Assembly: GCF_019393635.1 (NCBI RefSeq)
Contig: NC_057861.1
Location: 457,554,330 to 457,618,329 of the forward strand
Length of the DNA: 64,000 nucleotides
DNA from: Dromiciops gliroides
Taxonomy: Eukaryota; Chordata; Mammalia; Microbiotheria; Microbiotheriidae
Reading direction: 5' to 3'
Position numbers and translations under genes: made by a program. Positions 1 through 11,094 of this stretch are shown piece by piece. How positions within the stretch are numbered: the stretch's first letter is position 1; each line of letters begins with the position of its first letter. Below the pieces are notes generated by a model. It ran no database searches, was not told the DNA's origin, and saw only the letters and a list, made by a program, of their open reading frames with translations.

Positions 1-199
1 TTTCTTGAAGGGTACAATTTTGATCATTAAGGGGAAAAATTCCCCACTTTTCATAAGCTGTTTCTCATTCTAGATGATGTTTTAAAAAGAGGTATCTTTT
101 CCTACACAAATCAGGTGTGGCATCAGATAATGGACTTTTTATTATTCCCAAAAGGTCATTTAGAAATATTTCTCAAGCACCTGACAAAATAAATGTATA

Positions 200-361
200 G
201 GGGCAGCTAGGTGGTACAGTGGATAAAGCTCCGGCCCTGGATTCATGAGGACCTGAGTTCAAATCTGGCCTCAGACACTTGACTCTTACTAGCTGTGTGA
301 CCCTGGGTAAGTCACTTAACCCTCATTGTCCTGCAAAAAACTAACTAAATAAACAAATGAT
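200..361 (+). mobile_element. tRNA-derived marsupial SINE (MAR1/WSINE1 type)
   Basis: Full-length copy with GCAGCTAGGTGG head, B-box-like GAGTTCAAATC, the GTGTGACCCTGGG middle and an A-rich tail. It is flanked by a perfect 13-bp target-site duplication, AAATAAATGTATA, at 187-199 and 362-374. This shows L1-type target-primed insertion. Confidence 0.93.
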
Positions 362-414
362 AAATAAATGTATAAGATGCTTAGTCCTTGGTTTTCTAGG
401 ATAAAACTGGGTTA

Positions 415-575
415 ATGCTTAATACTTATGTCACTACACTTATTAGTTGTGTGTGATTGAATAAGTAATTTAATATCCTTTAGATTCAGGCTCTCATCTG
501 TAAAAATGGGGATAATATTTGCACTTTTTTACACAGCTATGAGGAAAATGTTTACAAACTTTAAAGTGCTATGTC
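415..575 (+). mobile_element. MIR fragment
   Basis: The stretch contains the typical MIR 3' half, with CTCATCTGTAAAAATGGGG followed by a region rich in TTTACAAACTTTAAAGTGCT. It is diverged and has no visible TSD, as expected for this old SINE family. Confidence 0.6.
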
Positions 576-1069
576 TTGTTTCATTTGGAGCATTATGTAG
601 TATATTTCAAAAGTGAGAGTACAAGAACCATGACTATTTATATAAGCAAAAGATGTAGCCTTTCAAAATGGCATTTGTTGATTCCATTTTTATAATCCAT
701 TCTCTTATTTGTATAGAATCATATATACATCAATATTGAATGTAGCTTTCACTGAAGAATTAAGCTTCACTATTATTGCCCATGGAATCCATGCCATAGG
801 ATAGCCCTAAAACAATTTTACTTTTAGTGACTAAATCTCTTTGTAAGGAGTTGGCTAAATATAATAGGATGAAATTGCAGAGCAAAGTTAAAAAAGAAAA
901 ATTGGGAAAAGTATGAAGTATCTACAATATAAAACAACTTGCTAGGAAAACAAACAAATAATTTAAGATTAACTGAACTTCTGAGGGAGGCATGTTGAAA
1001 TTAAAAACCTAGGTTCTACATTCAAAAAAAAAATTATAAAATAAAGTTTCCCAAAAGTATTGTAACCAG
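576..1069. other. no recognised feature
   Basis: AT-rich sequence with no convincing exon, repeat or reading frame. It may be unique or contain repeats too decayed to recognise by eye. Confidence 0.5.
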
Positions 1070-1222
1070 AGGAAGCCTGGCTCTTCCACTTATGGTTGTC
1101 ACCTTGGGCAAGTCCTTTATCCCTTATAGAACTCAGTTTCTCCAATATAAATGTAAAATAATGGGGTAGGGCTAAGTAGCCACTAAGGTTCTTTCTAGTT
1201 CAAAATCTTTGATCTACGAATT
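1070..1222 (+). mobile_element. MIR3/THER-like CORE-SINE fragment
   Basis: Shows the CACCTTGGGCAAGTC block, a CAGTTTCTCC segment and an ending of the GGTTCTTTCTAGTTCAAAATC type, which is the layout of MIR3/THER-like CORE SINEs on the plus strand. Substantially diverged. Confidence 0.6.
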
Positions 1223-1389
1223 CACAGATCATACCCACAGAGAAGGAGTAGAAGGAAGATTCTTCTCATATTTGTTTCCTGGAGTCATATTTGGTTACTA
1301 TAATTTCACAAAATTCAGTTTCAATTCTTTTGTGTGTTTTTTTTCCCCTTTACCATTGATTGCATTATTGTTATTTGTATTCCTGGTTC

Positions 1390-1660
1390 TGATCATTTCA
1401 CTCTGAATCTTTCCCTGCTTCTCTGTATTCATCATTGTCATTTCTTACAGCACGGTAATGTTCCATTAGATTCGTATACCACAACTTGCTTAGCCATTCC
1501 ACAATTAATGGATATCTGCTTTATTTCCAGTTCTTTGCTGGGGAAAAAGTGCTATTTTAAATATTTTTGTGTATATAGAATTTTTATTTTTGTTAGTGGC
1601 ATGCATGGAGTATATTCTGCTGTATTTTTACTTTGTTCTAAATTATTTCCTCCATTCTTT
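1390..1660 (-). pseudogene. L1 ORF2 C-terminal fragment, antisense
   Basis: Read on the minus strand, this matches the extreme C-terminus of L1 ORF2p as repeated elsewhere in the window. Plus-strand landmarks are CCACAACTTGCTTAGCCATTC, AATTAATGGATATC and a TAAATATTTTTGTG segment, in the same order as at 44,700-44,860. The copy is short, stop-ridden and non-functional. What lies at 1,660-2,050 resembles decayed LINE but I cannot assign it. Confidence 0.65.
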
Positions 1661-2114
1661 ATTTTTCCAGAGTGTCCATTAATTCATTAAGGTTTCTGAG
1701 CTTCTGTTCTAAGCTATTAATTTTTCTTTTGAGTTTTTTTTAACAAAGTTCATATCCAGTTGATTCTTTCAGTTCCTTTATCAACCCTTCTAACCACTTT
1801 CAGGGTTCTTGCAGGTATTCCGTTTCCTTTACTACAGATGATGTTTTATCCTGGGATGGCCTTTACCCATAAAATTACTTCACTGTATTAACTGTCTTTT
1901 CCTCAAAAAATTTCTGAGGCTTCATTTTTTTTTAATCTTGCTGTGGAATCTTTGAATTCTGAACTTTCTTTCCTTTAAAGTGAGAGGGCTTTGTTTCAAG
2001 TCTTCTTAAGTAGCAACACAATATTAGGGATGGTTGGTTAAGGTCACAGGATCAAAGATTTAGAACTGGAAGGATGTTTAGATGTCATCCAGCTACTTAT
2101 TCAGTGTCATAACA

Positions 2115-3840
2115 ATCCAACTACCAAAGAATTATTTTATAGAACTAGAAAAAATAGTAACAAAATTCATCTAGAAAAAAAAAAGGTCAAGAATATCAAG
2201 GGAATTAATGAAAAAAATGTGAAGCAAGGCTGCATAGCAGTATCAGATTTCCAATTATATTATAAAGCAGTAATCATCAAAACAATCTGGTACTAAGAAA
2301 CAGAATAGTGGGTCAAAGAAACAGACACAATATATAGTGGTAAATGACCATAGTAATGTCCTGCCTCACTTAAATCCAATTAATTACAAGTTATGACATC
2401 ACCTTCCTGATGTCATGGTCCTCTTCAAGAATGAAGGACAAACAACAATGTGTTTAATAAACCCAAAGATCCAAAATTGTTGGGGTAAGAACTCACCATC
2501 TGACAAAATGTTCTGGAAAAACTAGAAAACAGCTTGGCAGAAACTAGATCTATAAATCAACATCTCACACCATATATCAAGATAAGGTGAAAATGGTCAC
2601 ATGATTTAGACATTAAGGGTGATATAAGCAAATTAAGGAAACATAGAAAAATGTACCTGTGAGAAGTATGGATAAGAGAAGAGTTTATGACCAAACAAGA
2701 GATAGAGAGGATCATAGAAAGTAAAATGAATAATTCTTATTACATGAAAATTAAAAAGCTTTTGTATAAACAAAACAAATACAACTAAAATTAGAAGGAA
2801 ACAGCAAACTGGGAATAGATTATAGTAAGTTTCTCTGTTAACAGCCTCATTTTTCAAATATATAGGAAAGAGACCCAATTTTATAAAAATGAGTCATTCC
2901 CCAAAGAACTGACCATTTCCAGAGGAAATCAAAGCTATTTATAATCATATTTTAAAATGTTCTAAATTACCATGGATTAGAGAAATGCAAATTAAGAGAA
3001 CTCTGAGGTACCACCTCACACCTATTAGATTGGTTAATATGATGGAGTATGAAAATGACAAATGCTGGAGAGAATGTGGAAAAGTTGAAACACTAATGAA
3101 CTGTCGTTGGAGTTATGAACTTGTCCAACCATTCTGAGTAACAATTTGAAACTATGCTCATAGGGTTATAAAATTATGCATACCCTTTGAACTAGCAATA
3201 CTACTACTACTACTACAATAGTCTACAACCTAAAGAGATCAAGAAAATGGAAAGGATCTATATGTACAAAAATATTTATAATAGCTCTTTTTGTGGTGGC
3301 AAGGAATTGGAAATTGAGGGGATGCCCACCAATTAGAGAATGGCTGAACAAGTTGTGGTATATCATAGTGACAGAACACTATTGTGCTGTAAGAAAAGAT
3401 GAGCAGAATGGTTTCAGAAAAACCTGGGAAGACAAGAATTCATGCAAAGTGAAGTACGCAGAACACTGTTACAAAGTAATAGTAATATTGTAAGGATAAA
3501 CTGTAAAAGACTTAGCTATTCTGACCAAGACGATTATCCTAGACAGTGCCAAAGAACTCATGATGAAAAATGCTATCCACCTCGAGAGAGAGAAGTGAAG
3601 AACAATGAAAGCAGATTGAAGCATACTTTTCTTTTAACTTTATTTTCCTTGGGGGGGGGGGGTTGTGTATTTTCTTTTGCAAATGGCTGATATGGAAATA
3701 TGTTTTGCATAACTTCACATGTATAATCAATAACATATTTGCTTGCCTTCTCAATGGGTGAGGGAGAGGAGAGAAAGAAAGAAAACTAGGAACTCAATTT
3801 TTAGAAAATGAATGTTAAAAATATATTTAAAAGGAAGTCA
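2115..3840 (+). pseudogene. L1 ORF2 3' part plus 3'UTR, 5'-truncated
   Basis: A 5'-truncated L1. It begins in the part of ORF2 downstream of the reverse transcriptase core, with encoded SDFQLYYKA near 2,245, a motif typical of L1 ORF2p. It then runs through the C-terminal domain, where translation near 3,300-3,420 gives NWKLRGCPP, EWLNKLWY and a HYCAVRKDE segment comparable to the conserved L1 C-terminus. Frameshifts and stops are frequent, so no protein is made. The 3'UTR follows from about 3,480, with a G-run near 3,651 and an A-rich end near 3,838. A SINE-like unit at 2,360-2,445 interrupts ORF2. Confidence 0.85.
2360..2445 (-). mobile_element. short dispersed repeat inserted into L1 ORF2
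   Basis: L1 sequence breaks after CATAGTAATGT and resumes at AATGTGTTTAATAAACC. The insert is a truncated, reverse-oriented member of the same family as 31,138-31,330, sharing GAGGCAGG, GATGTCAT and TTGTTGTTTGTC-type blocks in complement. Short AATGT repeats flank it. I recognise the family as recurrent in marsupials but am unsure of its name. Confidence 0.65.
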
Positions 3841-3861
3841 TCCAGCCAAAATCCCTCATTT

Positions 3862-3986
3862 GGGGAGGGGGGCAGAGCAATGGGGGTTAAGTGACCTGCC
3901 TAAGGTCACACAGCTAGTAAGTGTCAAATGTCTGAGTGTGGATTTGAACTCAGGTCCTCCTGAATCCAGGGTTGGTGCTTTATCCT
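3862..3986 (-). mobile_element. tRNA-derived marsupial SINE, 5'-truncated
   Basis: Reverse-oriented copy lacking the final head segment (CACCTAGCTGCCCC in this orientation). A perfect 13-bp TSD, AAATCCCTCATTT, lies at 3,849-3,861 and 3,987-3,999. The tail side is G-rich rather than T-rich. Confidence 0.9.
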
Positions 3987-4074
3987 AAATCCCTCATTTT
4001 TAAGATGAAGAAGAAACAATAGGTCCGGGAAGTATACTGACCTGCCTCACCTAGTGTTATTTCCAATAGGTGTG

Positions 4075-4300
4075 GGGGACTGGGGGATGGAGGAGGAAGA
4101 AGAGGTGAAAGAGTTGAGAAAGAGGATAAGAGGATAAAAAAAGGAAAAGGAGGAGAAGAGGAAGGAAAGGGGGAAGTGAAGAAGAGGAAAAGGAAAGTGA
4201 AAAGTAGAAGAAGAGGAGGGTAAGAGAGAGGGAAAAAGGAAGGGAAGGAGAGGAGGAAAATGAAAAGAGGAAGAGGACAGTAAGGGAAGGGAATATGCAG
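4075..4300 (+). repeat. polypurine (GGA/GAA)-rich tract
   Basis: Over 200 bases almost entirely G and A on the plus strand, made of irregular GGA, GAA and AAG units. The apparent proline/leucine/phenylalanine-rich reading frame on the other strand is a low-complexity artefact. Such tracts can form triplex DNA. Confidence 0.8.
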
Positions 4301-4419
4301 AGGCAATTATTTTATGTGGTTCTCAAAGGAATGAACAAAACCAATGAGAAGTTAAATACAGGCAATTTTCAGTGTAGGAAAGGGAAGAATTTTCTAACGT
4401 CATACAAAAATGAAATGGT

Positions 4420-4600
4420 TGGGGGTTTTGTTTTAGGGAGAGTTATAGTAAGCTCCCCAACACTAGAGGTATTAAGTAGAAGTTATTATTTAACTGTTGT
4501 CAGGGATGCTGTAGAGCCGATTTTTCTTCATGGGATTGAAGGTTCACTAAAGGACCTCTAAGGTCCCTTCCAATTCTAAAATTTTATGACTCTCATGTAA
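4420..4600 (+). mobile_element. MIR3/THER-like 3' end
   Basis: The segment ends in GGACCTCTAAGGTCCCTTCC followed by an AATTCTAAAATTTTATGACTC block, the usual 3' end of MIR3/THER-type CORE SINEs. The 5' part is too diverged to place. Confidence 0.55.
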
Positions 4601-5019
4601 CTTGAAAATCTAGTACTATCATTTATTTTAAGGGTTTCATTTGATTTGTAATGAAATACTGGGAGGCTCTTTCCAGTCCACTGCACTGGAAATACAGTAG
4701 AATCTCAAATCAATACTGACAGTACCTCAGGAGTTACTTTGTGTCTAATCAAACTTTTTTAGTGTTATGGTTTAATATCAACGGAGTACAGCTGAAACAA
4801 TTATAGTCCCTGCTACTACTAAAGCTACCTCATGTGTTCTCAAGAGCTACGTGGGGCCCTCCCTGCTTCATTCTTCCTTGATTAACTTTTGGGGGCTTCT
4901 CATTTAGCTCCCCTTCCCTTCCCTCTCACCAGAAGATCTAGCATCTACTTTCCAGAGAAGAAGCAGGCAGGGGTCACCCACAATGAACTCCCCCTTTTCT
5001 CCTATTCTATATCTTAGAC
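4601..5019. other. no recognised feature
   Basis: Non-coding sequence without a repeat I can name. GC is slightly higher around 4,840-4,990, but there is no supported exon. Confidence 0.4.
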
Positions 5020-5065
5020 TAATTTTACATGGCACCTAGTAAGGGCTCAATAAATATTTTATCTA
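5020..5065 (+). mobile_element. L2 3' end fragment
   Basis: Contains GGCACCTAGTAAGGGCTCAA followed by TAAATATTTT, the characteristic L2 3' terminus. Confidence 0.6.
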
Positions 5066-5214
5066 TCTCTAAATTTACTTCATTCCTGATGAATAAGTGG
5101 CCCTTCTCATAGCCAAAGCAAACCTGTCTGTACTCTTGATCACCTCCCTTCCTGATTCCTCTGAGAGCGTGCTTCTGTTAATGGAAGACTCCAGGCCCAA
5201 AGAGGGACCCTAAA

Positions 5215-5710
5215 TAATAAAACAGTGTCTGACCAAAGATTACAAAAGCATTTATTGTCGGAGAAGAGATTCCAAGGGATCAGAGAAAGGGAGAGAGGAG
5301 TTCTCAGCTGCTTAAAAGGGAGTGTAAAAGGGTGAGATGGTAATAGTTTCTAGAAGATTTCAGGCAGGGAGTGGGTATTAAGGGAGAAGACTTCTATAGA
5401 TAAAATAAGCAAGGAAGTAGGATGTTTAGAAAATCCTGAACCTGTGACTACTGCACAAGGTTGTTTTTGAGCCATCAAGGTTGGTTCTGCAGTTTCTGGC
5501 AGCTACCTCCAAATTTGGCTAGAGTCCCCTCACAAGGATCATTGTATGTCAAACAGCCCCGAGAATCAGAAATCCTTCTGTCTGATTGTTTTGTTACCCC
5601 ATGGTCCAGCTCCCCTATGAAGAAGCTCTGACATATCAAACATGTAGTCATTACAAAGCCCATGTTCAAACTTCCTTAATCATTTACTGTCTGTTCAATC
5701 TCTCCTTACA
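5215..5710 (-). mobile_element. solo LTR-like block
   Basis: Read on the minus strand it starts near TGTAAGGAGAGATTG. It runs through a promoter-like region and reaches an AATAAATGCTTTTG polyadenylation signal followed by a TTTATTATTTAGGG segment near 5,215. This U3-R-U5 arrangement resembles an endogenous retroviral LTR of about 500 bp. No internal retroviral genes adjoin it, and I could not find a clean short TSD, so both ends are approximate. Confidence 0.5.
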
Positions 5711-5714
5711 CACC

Positions 5715-6390
5715 AACTTCTTCCCTACTCTACAAATATGACCAGGTCTCATGCACGATCCTCATAAAACCTTCACTTGGGGGCAGCTAGGTGGCGCAGT
5801 GGATAGAGCACCGGCCTTGGAGTCAGGAGTACCTGAGTTCAAATCCTGCCTCAGACACTTAACACTTACTAGCTGTGTGACCCTGGGCAAGTCACTTAAC
5901 TCCAATTGCCTCACTAAAAAAAAACAAAACAAAAACCTTCACTTGATCCCACCATCTCCAATGACCTTTTCTCCCTTTCACAGACAAACTTTTAAGTCAT
6001 TCGTGGTAACTATACCCATTTTCTTACCTCCTACTCATTTTGCAACCTCTGGCAATCTGGCTTCTGACCTCAGTACCCTACCGAGACTTATCCTCTCAAA
6101 GATCACCAAAAGTGTCTGAAAGGCTCAATCCAATGGCCTTTTCTTAGTCTTCATGGTTCTTGACTTGCCTATAGTTTATGGCACAGTTGAACACTACCTT
6201 CTCCTTTATTCTTTTTCTTCCCTCAGCTTCTGGGAAACTGCTCTCTTAGTTCTTGTCCTTCTTGCATCTTACTCTCTTGGATCTCTTCCTACCTACATGT
6301 TTCTTGTCAGTATCCTTTGTGAGATCCATCCTCCATCACTTTAGTTTGGGTGTTTTGCAAGGCTTCATCCAAGGCCTTCTTAACATATAT
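5715..6390 (+). mobile_element. L2 (CR1-clade LINE) ORF fragment
   Basis: The plus strand carries the L2 reverse transcriptase region. It shows CAATCTGGCTTCTGACCTCA, a CCAATGGCCTTTTCTTAGTC stretch, and later a TCTGGGAAACTGCTCTCTTAG stretch, all recognisable L2 blocks in order. It has many stops and indels and is an old fossil. A younger tRNA-SINE at 5,780-5,931 splits it. Confidence 0.75.
5780..5931 (+). mobile_element. tRNA-derived marsupial SINE
   Basis: Full-length copy close to consensus, inserted into L2. A perfect 14-bp TSD, AAAACCTTCACTTG, lies at 5,766-5,779 and 5,932-5,945. Confidence 0.95.
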
Positions 6391-6955
6391 GTGGGACATG
6401 GTAGAAAATGCCAATAGTTATTTCGAATATAACTTCCTTTGAAAAATGTTATAGAGGTCAGTGGAAATTTTTAAGAAGGATTTGTTCATAAAATATTGGA
6501 GATCCAGTGAAGGCGGAAATGATGTTAGAGACCATGATGGATGGACTCAAGACTTCTCAAGGCTCTTGGACACATGTGACTAGTTACTGAGTAGGCTTGG
6601 ACTCTTGTTATAGCTCCAAGTGCTCTCAGACATGAACCACCCCGAGCTCAGAGCACCCACATGCTTTAGGCTATTTACTCAAGCTACTGCTAAAGCTTTT
6701 TAGCTCTTCTGACTCCTCTCCAAATGCCCAAAGGCTTCTGGCCAAATTCTTGTACAGTTTTGGATGAGATGGTGTAATTTGCTGCTATTTTTTCTTTGCT
6801 TTTCTTGATCATTAATTTCTGGTGTCCTTTTAGATATTTCTTATGAGAACTAGGTTTTCTTGTTGCCATCTTAAATGAAAGTCTCAGTTATGAACACTCA
6901 AATTAGAAGTATCTGCTCCAGTCTTCAATGAATGCCAAAAGAAGCCCTGAAATTA
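6391..6955. other. no recognised feature
   Basis: Non-coding. The part at 6,730-6,890 has a compositional look of old repeat DNA, but I cannot name a family. Confidence 0.4.
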
Positions 6956-6959
6956 GTTA

Positions 6960-7230
6960 CTTAAGTTTTGCTATTTTTACATCGTAATATTTCTGCCAAA
7001 GCCCTACCTAATCTGGCTCCAACCTAACTTTTCAGCCTTATTTCATATTGTTTCCCTTCATGTACTATGTGCTCCAATTAAATTGGAACTCAACATTACA
7101 TCTTCTGCCTAGAGGTTACTGCAATGCAACTGCCACCATCCAACCCTCCAGTACCACAAATACATTCTCTGCTCATTTACATTCATGAGAATCTTGCTTT
7201 TCCTTCAAGGCACAGGTTGCGTGCAGAATG
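6960..7230 (+). mobile_element. L2 3' ORF fragment
   Basis: Contains the L2 block CCAAAGCCCTACCTAATCTG, then CTCCAACCTAACTTTTCAGC and a CCTTATTTCATATTG segment. These encode the C-terminal part of L2 ORF2. It probably belongs to the same original insertion as 5,715-6,390. Confidence 0.7.
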
Positions 7231-7299
7231 CAGCTTAACACTGTTTAGGTCGATAAGTTAGAATCAAGTAAATTAACAAATAACAAAGAAAATGTTTCC

Positions 7300-7640
7300 A
7301 TTCTGTGTCCCCTTCTAGACTTTCCCAAAGTTCTATCACTATTAGCTCTATTTCCCTTTTCTCTCCTTTTTATCATTTCTTATTAAAAAGATATAATTGT
7401 AGTCCATATATAGCTCTGATTCTACTGAGTTCACTCAATCACCTCAGATCTATGTTTCCTTGTATGCTTCATATTTATTGTTTTTCATAGGTATCATAAT
7501 ATCGCAATAACTTATACTATAATAACTGTTCTCAATTTTGGATATATAGGTTGTTTCTATATTTTATTATTACAAATGGAGTGGCTATGAATATTTTTTA
7601 TAGAGAGGTAATGCTAAGAATTTGTTTGGAATTCTTACTA
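7300..7640 (-). mobile_element. old L1 3' end, antisense
   Basis: Weakly resembles the reverse complement of L1 ORF2 C-terminus/3'UTR seen elsewhere, with a GGTTGTTTCTATATTTT-type segment and a GGCTATGAATATTTTTTATA segment near 7,580. Strongly diverged. Confidence 0.45.
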
Positions 7641-8198
7641 CCTGACTAGCCCATCCCCCTTTTCAACCATACATTTTTTTTTATAATATATGCCCCTTCT
7701 CCTATGCAATTCTTTATTGCTAATAGGTGGTACTCATGCTTACTTTTGCCCTTTGGGTGACCTGAAACTGTAATTCTTCAGAGACTGTAATATTCTATAT
7801 TTCAGATTGATATAACATCACCAAAAAATGTTGTGTTAAATAAGATGGGCCTTTCTTTTCAAGGAGAATCTTAGGGTCATTAAAAACATTTTACAGTTTC
7901 TCAAAGGCATCCAAGCTGCTTTCCTCTCATTCAGTGTTCACTATTCATTTTCAGTGTATTTCCAAGATACATGAATGTATCAGCTCTATGGAGTGTTGAT
8001 CAACTGTTTATCATAGTCTGAACAAAAGACAATCTTCATTACATGTGGTTTTTCCTAGGTGGAGAGTTAAGTCAAAATGTATTAAGTGACTATAAAGTCC
8101 ATTTAGGAGGCTCTGGAAGCTTCTAGTAGTCCCTGTATTCCTGTTTTAGGCCTCATATGAACTTTATAATCAAGGCGCATTGAACAAAGTTATCTCTG
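7641..8198. other. no recognised feature
   Basis: Non-coding AT-rich DNA with no identifiable repeat or exon. Confidence 0.4.
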
Positions 8199-8204
8199 TT
8201 GTAT

Positions 8205-8357
8205 CTTTTTTTTTTTTTTTTGGTGAGGCAATTGGGGCTAAGTGACTTGCCCAGGGTCACACAGCTAGTAAGTGTTAAGTGTCTGAGGCCGGATTTGAAC
8301 TTAGGTACTCCTGACTCCAGGGCTGGTGCTCGATCCACTGCGCCACCTCGCTGCCCC
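8205..8357 (-). mobile_element. tRNA-derived marsupial SINE
   Basis: Reverse-oriented full-length copy: T-run, GGTGAGGCAATTGGGG, B-box complement GGATTTGAACTTAGG, and terminal GCCACCTCGCTGCCCC. TGTATCTTT repeats flank both sides. Confidence 0.92.
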
Positions 8358-8495
8358 TTTGTGTATCTTTAAAAGAATCTAATATAAATATAACATATAC
8401 AGGAGAGATACTTCATTGGAGGAAAGTCTTTAAGGCAGAATTTTGTTCTTTAATGAAACATACCCCAGAAATAAATGATGAAGAATGGAGGTGAG

Positions 8496-8681
8496 GGGGC
8501 AGGTAGGTGGCGTAGTGGATAAAGCACCGGCCCTGGATTCAGGAGGATCTGAGTTCAAATCCGACCTCAGACACTTGACACTTACTAGCTGGGTGACCCT
8601 GGGTGAGTCACTTAACCCCCACTGCCTCGCAAAAAAAAAAAAAAAAGTACTATCATAAAATAAATTAAAAAAAAACACAAA
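8496..8681 (+). mobile_element. tRNA-derived marsupial SINE with long A-rich tail
   Basis: Full-length copy with a tail that changes from pure A to mixed A/T/C. A perfect 15-bp TSD, AAGAATGGAGGTGAG, lies at 8,481-8,495 and 8,682-8,696. Confidence 0.95.
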
Positions 8682-9039
8682 AAGAATGGAGGTGAGCCTC
8701 ACATGTAGCAAGAACAAGAGATAACTTGCTAGCACCCTGAATGGTGCCCTGGTACCCAGAGAATGCTAAGAGATCTAAACAAAAGCTTCCAGCGCATTGG
8801 TTAGATTTTCTGTTTATGGGAAGATATGAATAAGAAATGCACAAGATGCAATGTAGAGATCACAGATCCACTGAACAAGTACTAAGAAAGTTTTTTAATT
8901 GGGACTTTAGTGAGAAATCTCATTTGTTACTTTCTACAAAGTAACAAGTAATTCTTAATACCTTCTAATAAAGTCATAATATTACTGAATGATTATAAAA
9001 TAGGAATAATGAAGTAGGTAGAAACAGAGTTATTCTAAA

Positions 9040-9240
9040 TAGAGCAAAGTACAGTGGAATGAGCAATGAATTTTCAGTCAGATGTCCTGGATTTGAATTA
9101 CATTTCTGCAACTTATTACCTGTGTGATCCTGGACATGTCGTGTGATGTGTCTCAGCCTCGATTTCATCATTTGTAAAAAGAAGCAGTTAGACTAGATGA
9201 TTTCTATGGCCCCTTCCAGGTCTTAATCAGATGACCCTAC
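9040..9240 (+). mobile_element. MIR/THER-like CORE SINE
   Basis: Shows a GTCCTGGATTTGAATTAC B-box region, ACCTGTGTGATCCTGGACA, a TCATTTGTAAAAAG segment and the GGCCCCTTCCAGG 3' block in the order expected for MIR3/THER on the plus strand. Confidence 0.65.
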
Positions 9241-9477
9241 AGTCTATTTTATAGCTTATTATTATATGGATTCAACATACTGATGTTCTAATTCAGCATC
9301 ATGCATGTAGTAAAAGTATGACAGAATTAATCAATACTTTTCACAGTACTACATGGTCTCTGAATAGTGACCTATTTCTGCTTTTCAAATATACCATATG
9401 CATTTCATATTAAAGACCTTCTTCCCTACCCCCAAGCAGATGAATAAATCTATTTGAAAAGTGAACAATACAATAAA

Positions 9478-9590
9478 AATACATATATATATATACATAC
9501 ACGCATGTATGTGTGTATGTATGTATGTGCATGTATATATATATATATATAAGAGATACTTATACATACATATACATATACCCTTAATCA
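9478..9590. repeat. TA/TG-rich microsatellite cluster
   Basis: Runs of ATAT, ATGTGTGT and TATATATA alternate across about 110 bases. It is an alternating purine-pyrimidine tract with several imperfect motif switches. Reading frames rich in isoleucine, tyrosine and cysteine over it are artefacts. Confidence 0.85.
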
Positions 9591-9599
9591 CTCCAATAT

Positions 9600-11090
9600 A
9601 CACCTTGGAAAAAGAAAAAAGAATAATTGTGAATTAATGCTAATGTCAGCCTCAACTTTAAATTTCCTGAATTTCATCATTTGGTGTTTGTGTCACAACT
9701 TTAATGTTATTTAACTAAAGGATCAAATCTCAAAGCATAGCAGATTCCTAGCATGCCAGTCTCATTGGAAGTAGTGCATAATACATTTGCTGTTGACAAA
9801 TCTAATTCATTAAGGGTGAAATAGATGCACTATAAAATAACTGACTCACACAGTTATCTATAGCACCTCTTATAATTTATTCCTCTTTTCCCTTTTGACT
9901 GAACTTGTCACAGTTCTCTTTTCAGAGTTCGAGTATTATAGCTTATATTGAATACTTTCAACATGTTTAGACAAGTCATAAGTTAAACAAGCAGTAGTAC
10001 TTTATATTCTAGAAATGCCAAAGAAGAGTAGAACAGAGGCACACTTACTGGTTATTTCTTTCATTTCAATGATTTGCAACTAAAGACAAGCAAAGTCAGT
10101 TAGCATTAGTTTCATCACAGACAAAGGATGAATAAAGACATAATGTTTGGGTAGGAGGAGGAATTTAAAAGAAACGAACATAAAAAGACACACTGTAAAC
10201 CCTGCTGCACTGTCATGAGAAAGACTTGGTTTTTAAATTGAATTGTGCTTCCCCTGACACTGGATATCAGATACATCATAAGGATGACAGCTGGCTGGCA
10301 CACTGACTTTTCCACAGAAAAGTGTTAACTATATATATCTTAGAGGCTAACAGAATAGTTATAGAAACCTCCAAGAAAATCAGTAGGCAGAGTATATATT
10401 AATCAGAAAAAATTTTAATAAACCAATATTTTCTGTTCAGAAATTTGAGAAATGAGTTTTTTAAAATTCCTAAGCAGTTTGAATATAATTTTCTCAAAAG
10501 GTTGTCAGTGACACAGTTGCCTTTTTAATAAATGTCTTCATCATCAGAATTCTTCCCAACGTATTTGTATAATGCTAATTTAGATGGCAAGCCTATAAAA
10601 ATAAGTAGATCGATCTCTACTTCACAAATGGCACAATTAAAAAACAGAATCAAGACATCATTAAATCTATCTACCCACAGTTTTTAGAAATGTCTTAATG
10701 GCTTCAAACAAAGCTAATACAATATGAGGTTGGTCAATCAAGAATGGATAAAAATGCATCATGGAAACTGGAAGATGATCCAACAATAAAAGCATATCTA
10801 TTTATAGGATAATCTATAGGATACAGACACTCAGAGAGTAAACATTTTTGTTAAAATGAGCACCTACTATTCAAATAAGGAAGATTTTCCTTGTTAATTA
10901 ACTGAAAGAATATTACTCCCCCCACTCCAAATGCATATAGTATAAGAAATAGAAAAAGTTTTTTCTCCTAAAACAAAGATTTGACACAGAATAATCAAGT
11001 ATTATTTGAGTGATTTATTTTTTAAAAAACAGTGATTCCTAAATCATACCTATTAAAATCCTAAACTGACCTATGACCTCATATTCAATC
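9600..11090. other. long stretch without recognised repeats or genes
   Basis: About 1.5 kb of AT-rich sequence with no named repeat and no credible exon. It is one of the more unique-looking blocks in the window and a reasonable place to look for conserved non-coding elements by alignment. Confidence 0.45.
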
Positions 11091-11094
11091 TTTT

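Noticed and set aside
3980..4306. Proline/leucine/phenylalanine-rich minus-strand frame
   Set aside because: Translation of a polypurine tract. Low complexity with no domain.
5780..5931. tRNA genes suggested by the B-box-like motif in many places
   Set aside because: The motif belongs to the heads of tRNA-derived SINEs. They have SINE bodies, tails and TSDs, and no tRNA cloverleaf or anticodon arm is evident.
8153..8735. Recurrent short frames with a shared segment like FKSGLRHLTLTSCVTLGKSL or LSDLPRVTQLVSVKCLRSDL
   Set aside because: The same peptides recur wherever the SINE occurs (for example 5.8, 8.2, 16.1, 43.0, 60.6 kb). They are SINE translations, not a protein family.
9385..9603. 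Cysteine/tyrosine-rich small protein at 9.4-9.6 kb
   Set aside because: The frame is created by the TA/TG microsatellite.
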